Below, in pieces: positions 54,430 to 63,033 of a stretch of DNA of 64,000 bases; positions within the stretch are counted from its first letter, which is position 1, and each line of letters starts with the position of its first letter. The position numbers and the translations under genes were made by a program. This stretch comes from an uncultured Flavobacteriales bacterium (lineage in GTDB: Bacteria; Bacteroidota; Bacteroidia; Flavobacteriales; Crocinitomicaceae), in contig CAMLHZ010000006.1 of NCBI GenBank assembly GCA_946480085.1, positions 124,001-188,000 of the forward strand, read 5' to 3'. Below the pieces are notes generated by a model. The model had not been told where the DNA came from and did no database searches. It saw only the letters and a list, made by a program, of their open reading frames with translations.

Positions 54430-57400
54430 TTATCGAATCAATGTCAAGAATCCTTGTCTTCGATTTTCCGGATGCGCTTTTCCTTCCGGGTAATAGACAT
54501 AAAAATAGACACCCTCATTAAGATTCTCACCATCGAAATCGTTGATGTAAGGACCAGCTTCGAAGATCTTATTTCCGAATCTGTTGAAAAGAACCAACTC
54601 ATTATTCAATTGAGAAAGTGCATCGTCGATAAAGAAATAATCATTCGTTCCGTCGCCGTTTGCCGTAATGAAATTCGGAATGGCGTCGTCGCAATCAACG
54701 GTTTCAACCACCAATGTATCAAAAGTTAAACAGCCTTGAGGCGTTGTAACGTTCAGTATCAGGTCCTGATTACTAAGAATGGGCAAATCCGTTGTATTTC
54801 CAAAGGTTGACCAGATATAAGTATTTGTATCGTTGGGGAAATAGAAAGTGAACACATCATTGATGCAATAAATCGAATCTGGTAAAATATCAATGTTCGG
54901 AATCAGATATTCAGGAACGTCTACAGAATCTGTGTAATGACAGCCTAAATTATCCCACAATTCAACATAGAACATTCCAGAGTGAGCAGCGTCTATTGCA
55001 AACGAAATGGTTGTTGTGTCGAACGTTCCAAACGGAGTTGTCCAAATTAAACTATCTGCATTTGTTTGAATAACAATTGATCCCGAATCTCCGGTACAGA
55101 AATTACTAAAATCGACCTCAATGTTACTGTTGAAATCTGGTGTAATTACCTGGATAGTATCGAGGTTTGAAATACATCCGTTATCGTCCATTCCGTAAAC
55201 GGTGATAGGACCGTAGGTTAAATTTCCAGTTATTGTCAAATCGTCGTCTACAACTGTTCCCTGATAACTGTTCCAAACGATGGAATCGAGATCAGTGTTC
55301 ATTAAACTGAGAATTTCTGAATCATAGTAACAGAGCGAAATGCTGTCGTTTGCTAAAGCAATTTGTGGTTGAGGTAAAACGGTTACACTATCTGAAATGC
55401 TGGTGGCGTAACAATCGTTCGAAATTTGAACTGTGATAATAGTATTGTTATTCAAGGTGTTAAATGGAATTTGCATTGAATTGCCTACTCCAAGAAAACT
55501 TTGTCCGGAATACCAACTTGCTGTCTCAGTAGTTATGTTCACACTGAACAAGCCATTTTCGTTCTGACAGAGAAGAGAATCACCGAATATTTCGTAATGG
55601 CCAAGTGAATCGAAAAGTGAAACGTTCACGGTTCCGTATGCCAACGGACATTCAGTGGACTGATAAGCCACAATGAAAGATGTATCCTGAACAACATTGT
55701 TCAAATGAAATTCATTATTAATGACAATCAACGAAGTATCGGAAGAGGTATACCAATTCAAAATGAATGTGGAATTATCTTCCAGAACAACATTGTTTCC
55801 TACACAAACGGTTACCGACTCAATGTCAGGAATTACCGATTCGGGAACCTGAGTGATATTGATGGTATTGGTGTTTGCAGTACAACCGTATTCGTTGGTT
55901 ACAATTGCTGCATAAGCTCCGGCTTCGTATACAGGATATGCACCACCAGTTAGTTGACCATCATTCCATTCATACATCAAGTTGTTCGGATTTCCTAGAA
56001 TCAACACCGTATCACCAAAGCACAAAATGGAATCAACAGCTGAAATAGAGGCAGAGAATGTGGCGTCGATGATTTCTATGGTGTCGGAAATGGTTATTCC
56101 ACATTGACTGATTGCTACAGTATAAATTCCTGCGGTGTTCACAGTGATAGAGCTTCCTGTAGTGCCTGTTGGTGTCCAAACAAAACTTGGTGTTCCTGCA
56201 TAAGCCACCTGGATGGTTACTGATTCACCTTCACAAAGAAATTCATCTGGCATAATCGTTATACTAGGAGTAGTATATTCTCTAAGTTCGAATGGAGGAG
56301 TGGTTAAATGACAATCTTCGTCATCCACCACATGGCAATAGTAAAATCCTAAATCTTCACCGTAACATTCATAGGTTTGAGATAAGCTATCTCCATTAGG
56401 TCCAATCCAATCGTAACTTTGATACGTGTTTTGAATGTACATTAAAACGGAATCGTAAGGACAAACAATTGCATCGGCGGGATTAGAAACAATGTTCGGA
56501 GCCGTTTTAAGTGTAATGTTGTGCCATACGGCTTCCGGATTAGAACAACCTGTAATTGTATCTACAACACTCCCGTGATATTGATAAGTGCCAGGAGCAT
56601 TAACTTCTATACTGTCATTTAAGTTATTCCATATTATTCCAGGTCCAGTCCAGTTGAAATTTGGATGCGGGTTGTTTACAACAAGAAATATTGAGCCATT
56701 TGGACAAAGCAGATTATCACCTGAAATTGTTCCTGACCAAGTAGGTAGAGGATTTACAGTGATATAAAATTGTCGTGTCACATGATAATTCGTAGTATCT
56801 ATTCCGCATAAATTGTCGTACCCGGTAGAAAAATATAAGTCAACGGTGTACCAACCAGAACTGCTAGGTGTGAAGTAGGTATGTACGTTCGGATAATTGT
56901 TGTATTGAGAGCCGTTAATCGTCCAAACAATGTTCGTGACAGGAGATTGAATATCTGGGGAGTAAGTTGCTAATGGATTGGTGAATAAATCAATTCCACT
57001 AAAATACACTGAATGATTTGCGCAGATAGTAAGTGAGTCTCCAGTCGAATTAGCGTTTTGCATAACGATTTGAGGAGACACCGAATCATTTGGCAGTACA
57101 TAATCCAAATTGAAGTGAAAATCACCCATAGCTTGACAATATTCGTTATTGACAATTACATGGTACCAGCCTTCATTTTGTATACTGAATGGCCCGGTTC
57201 CAATTAAATTTGAACCATTTGGAACTGTTGTCAATAATGTGCTGCCTGAATCTAAACCTGAATAAGTAATTTCTATACTTTCCGGAGCACAATAATGGTA
57301 ATTGTTGTAATGAGGGCCAGGATTGAATACGTTCACGTTGTGATCATCAGATAATAATGGTAAAACCGGAATGGGTTCCGAAATCGCATAAACACTGTCA

Positions 57401-59133
57401 ATGTCCAATTCACATTCGTCTGAACGAGTCACGGTAACTGAATAATTTCCAGTTGTTGTAATGATCAGTTTATTCCCTGTTACTCCTGTATTCCAAAGGT
57501 ATTCATAACTCGGACCGTAATGCGCATAGGTTAAAGGATCGTAGCGCAATGAATCTTTTGTACAAAAGTGGATGGTGTCATTTACCAGATTTGGAGCCCA
57601 ATTGTACTGAACAATTTCTCCAATCAAACTGTCATTAGCAGGTGGTACGAAATAATTCAAGGTATGGTAGTTGGAATTGATGTGATTAATTAGAAAAGAA
57701 TTTCTGGTATCATCCCCAAGCATGTACATGTGAGCAGCTTCATTTAAACCAGCATAATGAAGTGAATAGTTGTTATTCGCAGTTTGCACAACGTCAGGTG
57801 TTGGTGCGAAGTTCAGGTCCTTGGTAAAACTTCCGCAGATATAAGGCTTATCATTTTCTTTGATGGCTATACCCAAACCTTCGTCGTCCTTTTTACCGCC
57901 AAAATGCTTGATGTATTCAAATTGTCCGGTATTCGTAACCTTTAATAGATATGGATCCTTAAATCCGACAGAATTGAATGTAGCCTGTGCAGTATCTTGA
58001 ATTTGTGATAAATCACATTTGAATGAGCCGGTTACAAATACATCGTTGTGTAAATCAACAGCAATAGCTCTGGCGGAAATGTCATTGTTTGAACCCAGTG
58101 TGTGATTCCAGAGATAACTTCCGTTGTTTTCTGTTTTGATGATGAAGATTTGTTTATCGTAAGGGTTCTGAAAAGCATGCGCACCACTGGCATCGTAATA
58201 ATTCATATTGCCAATAAAGTCACCTGTCATGAACACCTGATTATTTGTATTCAACTCCAAATCATAGGCAATCACCATTCCTGCCTTCATTTGATTGAAA
58301 AACTGCAGTTGTCCTGCTGGATTCAACTTGCACAAGAAACCAATGTTGTACCCTTGATTTGGATAAGTATTCGAAGCAAATGTCAGGTTTTTAGAAAATT
58401 GACCAGTAAAAAAGATGTTGTTCTGATTGTCCACCGCAACAGCAAGACCTCTGTCCTCGTATTGTGCGTTACCATTTAAACTCCATGTAGGGTTACCATT
58501 TACATCGTATTTGGAAATGAAGAAGTCAAACGAATATTGATTCGTATTAGGGTCAATGGCACTGGTGAATGAATTGTTCCCTATAATCGCTGTCCCTTGA
58601 AATTGCCCCGTTAAAATCACATTGTTCTGGTGGTCTACTGTAATTCCATAAGCGTTTTCAGCCATATTTCCACCTTCACTTCTTGCCCAAAGCACATTTC
58701 CGCTCGGGTCTAATTTTACAATAAAGATATCTTTTGAATTTCCAACAGAAGTAAGTGTAGTGGAACCAAACGTGACAGTTCCAAAGAATTGTCCTGTAAC
58801 CACAATGTTTTGGTCGGGACCAATAGCCAAATCAATTGCTCGATCGGAATAATTTCCACCAAATATTTTTTTCCAAAGAAGTGATCCTGTTGTAGAATAT
58901 TTTGCAACGTAAATGTCGCCATTCCCGGCAGCAGAAGGGACAACATTCGCGGTGTTAAAAGCTGTTTCTCCCGTAATGTAGCCTGCGATGTATGATTCTT
59001 CGTTGGCATTCAGCTCTACATCGTTCGCCTCATTGGTGAACTGACTAAAGGTATTTGCTCCCCATTGTTGTGCGAATGTTGCAGAAGAAGCGAGGAATAT
59101 CAGTAATAGCAGGATTGATTTTAGTGTGTTCAT
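54430..59133 (-). CDS. Giant T9SS type-B protein with SBBP repeats, paralog B
   Basis: 1567 residues. The signal peptide (M-N-T-L-K-S-I-L-L-L-L-I-F-L) is cleaved after TFAQ. The mature start Q-W-G-A-N-T-F-S-Q is shared with paralog A. SBBP repeats fill about 25-470 (I-G-P-D-Q-N-I-V-V-T-G-Q-F-F-G). Ig-like and Cys-paired modules (C-P-Y-D-S-V-L-M; C-E-G-E-S-V-T-I) run to about 1480, and the type-B tail (N-F-I-T-A-N-G-D-G-T-N-D-Y-F, N-R-F-G-N-K-I-F) ends it. The paralogs align in order, with B having extra modules. Surface adhesion or gliding function is inferred from tail type. Confidence 0.88.
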   Translation of the reverse strand: MNTLKSILLLLIFLASSATFAQQWGANTFSQFTNEANDVELNANEESYIAGYITGETAFNTANVVPSAAGNGDIYVAKYSTTGSLLWKKIFGGNYSDRAIDLAIGPDQNIVVTGQFFGTVTFGSTTLTSVGNSKDIFIVKLDPSGNVLWARSEGGNMAENAYGITVDHQNNVILTGQFQGTAIIGNNSFTSAIDPNTNQYSFDFFISKYDVNGNPTWSLNGNAQYEDRGLAVAVDNQNNIFFTGQFSKNLTFASNTYPNQGYNIGFLCKLNPAGQLQFFNQMKAGMVIAYDLELNTNNQVFMTGDFIGNMNYYDASGAHAFQNPYDKQIFIIKTENNGSYLWNHTLGSNNDISARAIAVDLHNDVFVTGSFKCDLSQIQDTAQATFNSVGFKDPYLLKVTNTGQFEYIKHFGGKKDDEGLGIAIKENDKPYICGSFTKDLNFAPTPDVVQTANNNYSLHYAGLNEAAHMYMLGDDTRNSFLINHINSNYHTLNYFVPPANDSLIGEIVQYNWAPNLVNDTIHFCTKDSLRYDPLTYAHYGPSYEYLWNTGVTGNKLIITTTGNYSVTVTRSDECELDIDSVYAISEPIPVLPLLSDDHNVNVFNPGPHYNNYHYCAPESIEITYSGLDSGSTLLTTVPNGSNLIGTGPFSIQNEGWYHVIVNNEYCQAMGDFHFNLDYVLPNDSVSPQIVMQNANSTGDSLTICANHSVYFSGIDLFTNPLATYSPDIQSPVTNIVWTINGSQYNNYPNVHTYFTPSSSGWYTVDLYFSTGYDNLCGIDTTNYHVTRQFYITVNPLPTWSGTISGDNLLCPNGSIFLVVNNPHPNFNWTGPGIIWNNLNDSIEVNAPGTYQYHGSVVDTITGCSNPEAVWHNITLKTAPNIVSNPADAIVCPYDSVLMYIQNTYQSYDWIGPNGDSLSQTYECYGEDLGFYYCHVVDDEDCHLTTPPFELREYTTPSITIMPDEFLCEGESVTIQVAYAGTPSFVWTPTGTTGSSITVNTAGIYTVAISQCGITISDTIEIIDATFSASISAVDSILCFGDTVLILGNPNNLMYEWNDGQLTGGAYPVYEAGAYAAIVTNEYGCTANTNTINITQVPESVIPDIESVTVCVGNNVVLEDNSTFILNWYTSSDTSLIVINNEFHLNNVVQDTSFIVAYQSTECPLAYGTVNVSLFDSLGHYEIFGDSLLCQNENGLFSVNITTETASWYSGQSFLGVGNSMQIPFNTLNNNTIITVQISNDCYATSISDSVTVLPQPQIALANDSISLCYYDSEILSLMNTDLDSIVWNSYQGTVVDDDLTITGNLTYGPITVYGMDDNGCISNLDTIQVITPDFNSNIEVDFSNFCTGDSGSIVIQTNADSLIWTTPFGTFDTTTISFAIDAAHSGMFYVELWDNLGCHYTDSVDVPEYLIPNIDILPDSIYCINDVFTFYFPNDTNTYIWSTFGNTTDLPILSNQDLILNVTTPQGCLTFDTLVVETVDCDDAIPNFITANGDGTNDYFFIDDALSQLNNELVLFNRFGNKIFEAGPYINDFDGENLNEGVYFYVYYPEGKAHPENRRQGFLTLIR

Positions 59134-59233
59134 GCTTTGTTAGCTTTCTGAAGTAGTAAATACGATGTAAACCAAAAGGTTGGAAAAATAAATTGAATTC
59201 GTGGTCACAACTCAAATTTGTACTTTCCATTTT

Positions 59234-59656
59234 TCATTCTGCTTGCTTCTGCGCTTGTTTTTAATTGGATTTCTGTTGATTGCTGCTTTTGAATCAGTCA
59301 ATTCGCAAGTCACATTTACTGATTCCAATCTTCCTATTGTGGTCATTCATACCATCGCGTGAGAAATGATAAACGATGATACCAGAGTGGTTTGTGTCAT
59401 GGGCGTAATTGATAATGGGGCAGGAGTTCGAAATTATCTGACGGATGCATTCAATAATTACGATGGTAAAATTTCCATTGAGATATGAGGATCGACTTCT
59501 CAACAATATCCGAAAAAGAGTTATGGCTTTGAAACACAAACCTCACTTGGAGCTAACAATAACATTTCACGTTTAGGTTTACCAATTGAAAATGGAAACT
59601 ATTTAGATATTCTAAAAGGAAATGACCACAATTATACACTGGGAAAATTGCTGTGA
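59234..59656 (+). pseudogene. CotH-kinase-family pseudogene, N-terminal fragment
   Basis: One plus-strand frame reads as a hydrophobic signal-like start (L-F-L-I-G-F-L-L-I-A-A-F), then T-D-S-N-L-P-I-V-V-I-H-T, a TGA at 59360, then V-C-V-M-G-V-I-D-N-G-A-G-V-R-N-Y-L-T-D. D-G-K-I-S-I-E-I follows, a TGA at 59486 in place of a usual Arg codon, and G-S-T-S-Q-Q-Y-P-K-K-S-Y-G-F-E-T, and it stops at 59654-59656. This is the conserved N-terminal block of secreted CotH-kinase proteins of Bacteroidota, with two in-frame nonsense codons and no C-terminal kinase part. Family identity is from memory of the block; the stops are read directly. Confidence 0.75.
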
Positions 59657-59743
59657 GATAAAACTGACTTGAGACTCAATGTTTATTAGTCAACAATCAA
59701 TAGCGCGCCAATTTGCAACTATTCTTTGTCGGCATGAGTCAGT

Positions 59744-59781
59744 CATAACTCATAACTCATAACTCATAACTCATAACTCAT
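59744..59781. repeat. Heptamer tandem array, five units of CATAACT
   Basis: Five perfect 7-bp units CATAACT (59744-59778) plus CAT end at the base before the stop codon of the thioredoxin-like gene. CATGAGT occurs just upstream. The unit length and the copy number match the array at 5729-5767. Confidence 0.95.
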
Positions 59782-60729
59782 CTACATTCCCTTTTTTAGA
59801 AAATCGCTGAAAGTATAAGGGCCATCTTCATAACTCCATTCGGCGATAATTTTCCCGTCAGGAGATAAAATGTAAAGGAAAGGCTGACTGCTTGATTTGA
59901 ATTTTGCAATTTGTAATTTAGAATTGACTTCCCCAATATTTCCTTCTCCATTTGGATGAGGTTGTTTATCATCAACCCAAGCTGCTTTATAAACAAAATT
60001 ATCTTTAATCAGACTTTGAATCTGGTGATCTTTTAAAACCTGCTCTTCAAATTTTCGCGAATTTACACAAGTCCATCCTGTAAAGTAGATCAAACAATTT
60101 TTCTTCGTTGCTTTTGCTTCTGTCAAAGCTTTGTCAAGTGATTCCAAAGCGGAAAACTCTAAAGGTTTGTTGCTGCTCGTTTTTATTTGTTGATACTCAA
60201 AGAATGCCTTCATAGCTTCTTTGTAGTCCCATGATTTATTCTTTTTCTCTAAAAACAATTTGAATTCGACTACTTCATTTTCTTTCATTCCTGCGGCCAT
60301 TAAATTAGGTTTCACGCTTTCGAATGTTGCCAATTTTACGGGAAGTTTCTCAATTTGCATTCGAGCCTCGGTGCCATTGTAAAGCCAGTCGTAATCAGTC
60401 TTATGCTTTGATTTGTATTTTTTAATGAGATCCAGACAGGTTTGAAAGCTGATTTCATCGTAATTATCAATTTGACTCATTTCGTCCATTAATATAACCC
60501 CAAGCATTGGACCCTTAAAAATTTCGGCATCTACAGAATCCAGCTGTCCACATTCAGAAAAGATTTCATAATCACGTTGAATAGAATCCTCATCCCATTT
60601 ATTGTGAAAGGTTGCACAGTAAGGTTTTTGATTTAATGTTTCTTCGCAGTCGTATTTTCCTTGTGAACAGGAAACGAAGCAAAAGGAAAATACGGTTGCA
60701 AGTAAGATTAATAGAGCAGATGTTTTCAT
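59782..60729 (-). CDS. Thioredoxin-fold lipoprotein with CxxS site
   Basis: 315 residues with lipobox F-V-S-C (Cys21). The N-terminal half is an unrecognised helical region. From about residue 205 a DsbD-gamma/thioredoxin_7-like domain has Y-F-T-G-W-T-C-V-N-S-R-K-F-E (Cys221, Ser224) where close relatives have C-V-N-C. It then has Q-P-F-L-Y-I-L-S-P-D-G (cis-Pro region). With only one active-site Cys it cannot do normal dithiol reduction; a monothiol isomerase, trapping or binding role is possible. Solitary between repeats. Confidence 0.82.
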   Translation of the reverse strand: MKTSALLILLATVFSFCFVSCSQGKYDCEETLNQKPYCATFHNKWDEDSIQRDYEIFSECGQLDSVDAEIFKGPMLGVILMDEMSQIDNYDEISFQTCLDLIKKYKSKHKTDYDWLYNGTEARMQIEKLPVKLATFESVKPNLMAAGMKENEVVEFKLFLEKKNKSWDYKEAMKAFFEYQQIKTSSNKPLEFSALESLDKALTEAKATKKNCLIYFTGWTCVNSRKFEEQVLKDHQIQSLIKDNFVYKAAWVDDKQPHPNGEGNIGEVNSKLQIAKFKSSSQPFLYILSPDGKIIAEWSYEDGPYTFSDFLKKGM

Positions 60730-60736
60730 ATCTGAA

Positions 60737-60829
60737 AATTACGAATTACAAATTATTAATTGCGGATATCGCCGTTTTTAGACTGTTTAAACTCATTGGT
60801 AATTGGTAATTAGTCATTTGTAATTAAGC
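60737..60829. repeat. Heptad-repeat dyad, ATTACNA type
   Basis: The left arm reads AATTACG AATTACA AATTATT AATTGCG (60737-60764). The right arm reads ATTGGTA ATTGGTA ATTAGTC ATTTGTA ATTAAGC (60795-60829), whose complement is again ATTACAA ATGACTA ATTACCA ATTACCA. Both arms hold a strict 7-bp period and face each other across a 30-bp spacer. It lies between divergent genes, upstream of the DEAD-box promoter. Confidence 0.88.
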
Positions 60830-60891
60830 TATTTATCTCATTAATTAACAATAACTTGCAACTTTATTAACAATCATCGAAAAAAAGGTCG

Positions 60892-60899
60892 TACCTTTG
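60892..60899 (+). promoter_or_regulatory. -7 box of the DEAD-box helicase gene
   Basis: TACCTTTG, a strong match, 22 bp before ATG 60922. No TTG stands at 19 bp upstream. Confidence 0.55.
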
Positions 60900-60921
60900 C
60901 GCCAAATTTTAGATTTATTTT

Positions 60922-62940
60922 ATGACCTTTAAAGAACTCGGGTTACGAGTTGAGGTTCTGCAGTCGATAGAAGCACTGGGTTTTGCAGAACCAACTCCGA
61001 TCCAACAAAGTGCCATTCCGCACTTGTTACAATTAGAAAGCGATTTTGTCGGACTCGCTCAAACAGGGACAGGTAAAACAGCCGCATTCGGCTTACCACT
61101 GGTACACAAAGTTACCGACCGTCCAACTCAAACACAAGGTTTAGTCATCGCTCCAACGCGCGAATTGTGTTTACAAATCTCAAAAGACTTAGAAGCATTT
61201 GCTCAGTTTGATCCTCAAATTAAAGTTGTAGCCGTTTACGGTGGAACTGATATTCGTCGTCAGATGAGTGATATTAAGCGTGGTGCAACTATTGTTGTAG
61301 CAACTCCGGGTCGTTTGGTCGATTTGATCAATCGTAAAGCAATCAACCTTCAAACTGTTGAAACGGTTGTGCTTGACGAAGCAGACGAAATGCTGAACAT
61401 GGGCTTCAAAGAAGACATCGATGCTATTTTGAATGTTACTCCTGAAACCAAAAATGTTTGGTTGTTTTCTGCTACAATGCCAAAAGAAGTTGCGGCCATT
61501 GCGAAGAATTATATGAATGATCCTTTGGAAGTTGCCATGGGACACAAAAATCAAAGTAACGAAAACATCGAGCACGTTTACTATTCTGTAAAAGAGCGCG
61601 ATCGTTATGATGCATTGAAGCGTTTGATCGATGCTAGTCCGGAAATTTTTGGATTGGTTTTCTGTCGTACACGTAATGAAACGGCTACCGTTGCTGAGAA
61701 ATTGGCAAAAGACGGATACAGCGCTGAACCTTTGCACGGAGATTTATCTCAGGCAATGCGTGATCGTGTAATGGATCGTTTCCGTGAGCGTTCAATTCAG
61801 TTATTGGTTGCAACGGATGTTGCTGCTCGTGGAATTGACGTTGACAACATTACGCACGTTATCAATTACAACCTTCCTGATGATATCGAGAACTATACGC
61901 ACCGTTCTGGTCGTACAGCTCGTGCTGGTAAACAAGGGAAATCATTGGTATTGATTAACGCTCGTGAGAATTACAAGATTAAAGCTATCGAGAAGCAGAT
62001 TCGTACTACGTTTACTGCTGCTTTGATTCCTTCAGCACAAGAAATTTGTGGAATTCAGTTGAATAAACTGATTGCAAAAGTGAAAGATACAGAAGTGAAA
62101 GAAAAAGACATCGAGCCTTTCTTGGAAGGAATGATGACTGATTTCGCTGAAATGACAAAAGAAGAAATCATCAAGAAATTCGTTTCTGCTGAATTCAACC
62201 GTTTCATTGAGTACTACGATAGAGCTGGTGATTTGAACCTTGCTACTTCGAAAGGAGAACGTGGTGAGCGTCGTGAAAGAGGAGATCGTGAAGATCGTTT
62301 CGACCGTAAAGACCGCTTCGAAAGAGGTGATCGTCCGGAAAGAGGTGAAAGAAGCGACCGTCCACGCAGAGATGATGCAAACAGAACGCGTTTCTTTGTT
62401 AGTCTTGGAAAACGTGACGGATTGAACCCTGGTGGTTTATTACGCGTTATCTGTGATTCAACAGGATTGAAATCTGCTTCAATTGGTAAAATTGATGTAA
62501 TGCCGAACTTCTCTTTCTTTGAAGCTGATAAAACTGACGAAGGAGCAATCCTTTCGAAAGTAAACGGTTCAGATTACGAAGGTCACGAAGTGAAAGTTGA
62601 AATCACACAGAAAAAAGAAGGAGGAAGCGATCGCAGAAGCGGTGGTGGAGAACGTAGAAGTGGTGGTTTCGGCGGAGATCGTGGTGGTTTCGGTGGAGAT
62701 CGTCGTTCATCTGGAGGCGGAGAACGTCGTTCATTTGGTGGTGACAGAGATCGTTCTTCTTCAACAGGAGGTGGAGATCGTCGTTCATCTGGAGGTTTCA
62801 GAGGAAACTCAAGCTACGGAAAACCTGAAGGAGGAAGCGGAGAACGCAAATCTTTTGGTGGTGATAGAGCAAGAACTGGCGGTGGAGATCGCAGAAGTTC
62901 AGGTGGCGGACGTCGTTTTGATTCAAGCTACAGCAAATAA
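60922..62940 (+). CDS. DEAD-box RNA helicase, CsdA/DbpA type
   Basis: 672 residues. The Q motif (F-A-E-P-T-P-I-Q-Q-S-A-I-P), motif I A-Q-T-G-T-G-K-T (46-53), P-T-R-E-L, V-L-D-E-A-D-E-M, F-S-A-T-M-P, R-G-I-D-V and H-R-S-G-R-T-A-R are all intact. An Arg/Glu/Asp-rich segment follows (R-G-E-R-R-E-R-G-D-R), then a DbpA/CsdA RNA-binding domain (about 490-565: R-F-F-V-S-L-G-K-R-D-G-L) and a ~100-residue Gly/Arg/Ser tail with many G-G-D-R-R-S repeats. Such tails bind RNA non-specifically. The role is likely ribosome assembly or mRNA unwinding, often cold-induced. Confidence 0.95.
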   Translation: MTFKELGLRVEVLQSIEALGFAEPTPIQQSAIPHLLQLESDFVGLAQTGTGKTAAFGLPLVHKVTDRPTQTQGLVIAPTRELCLQISKDLEAFAQFDPQIKVVAVYGGTDIRRQMSDIKRGATIVVATPGRLVDLINRKAINLQTVETVVLDEADEMLNMGFKEDIDAILNVTPETKNVWLFSATMPKEVAAIAKNYMNDPLEVAMGHKNQSNENIEHVYYSVKERDRYDALKRLIDASPEIFGLVFCRTRNETATVAEKLAKDGYSAEPLHGDLSQAMRDRVMDRFRERSIQLLVATDVAARGIDVDNITHVINYNLPDDIENYTHRSGRTARAGKQGKSLVLINARENYKIKAIEKQIRTTFTAALIPSAQEICGIQLNKLIAKVKDTEVKEKDIEPFLEGMMTDFAEMTKEEIIKKFVSAEFNRFIEYYDRAGDLNLATSKGERGERRERGDREDRFDRKDRFERGDRPERGERSDRPRRDDANRTRFFVSLGKRDGLNPGGLLRVICDSTGLKSASIGKIDVMPNFSFFEADKTDEGAILSKVNGSDYEGHEVKVEITQKKEGGSDRRSGGGERRSGGFGGDRGGFGGDRRSSGGGERRSFGGDRDRSSSTGGGDRRSSGGFRGNSSYGKPEGGSGERKSFGGDRARTGGGDRRSSGGGRRFDSSYSK

Positions 62941-62942
62941 GA

Positions 62943-63032
62943 ATTAGCAATTATCAATGATTTAATTATCAAGTGAGTGACTCTAGAGAATCTCACTTGA
63001 TAATTGATAATTAAAGAATTTATAATTAATAG
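62943..63032. repeat. Heptad-repeat dyad, ATTATCA type, with 14-bp perfect stem
   Basis: The left arm reads ATTAGCA ATTATCA ATGATTT and then AATTATCAAGTGAG (62964-62977). The right arm is CTCACTTGATAATT (62992-63005), its exact complement, and continues TGATAAT TAAAGAA TTTATAA. The loop is 14 bases. It lies between the helicase stop and the typA start, so it may be a terminator-like or attenuating structure, though without a U-tract. Confidence 0.85.
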
Positions 63033-63033
63033 A

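Noticed and set aside
59294..59539. Minus-strand 81-residue frame in the CotH region
   Set aside because: The plus strand carries the recognisable CotH block; the minus frame has no motif and is a shadow.
61189..61737. 182-residue open frame antisense to the DEAD-box gene
   Set aside because: It lies wholly inside a conserved helicase core and has shadow-like composition (runs of Asn, Ile, Phe, His) and no motif.
62597..62947. 116-residue frame rich in Val/Glu overlapping the helicase tail
   Set aside because: It is the +1 reading of the Gly/Arg/Ser codon repeats; its repeats mirror those of the real frame.
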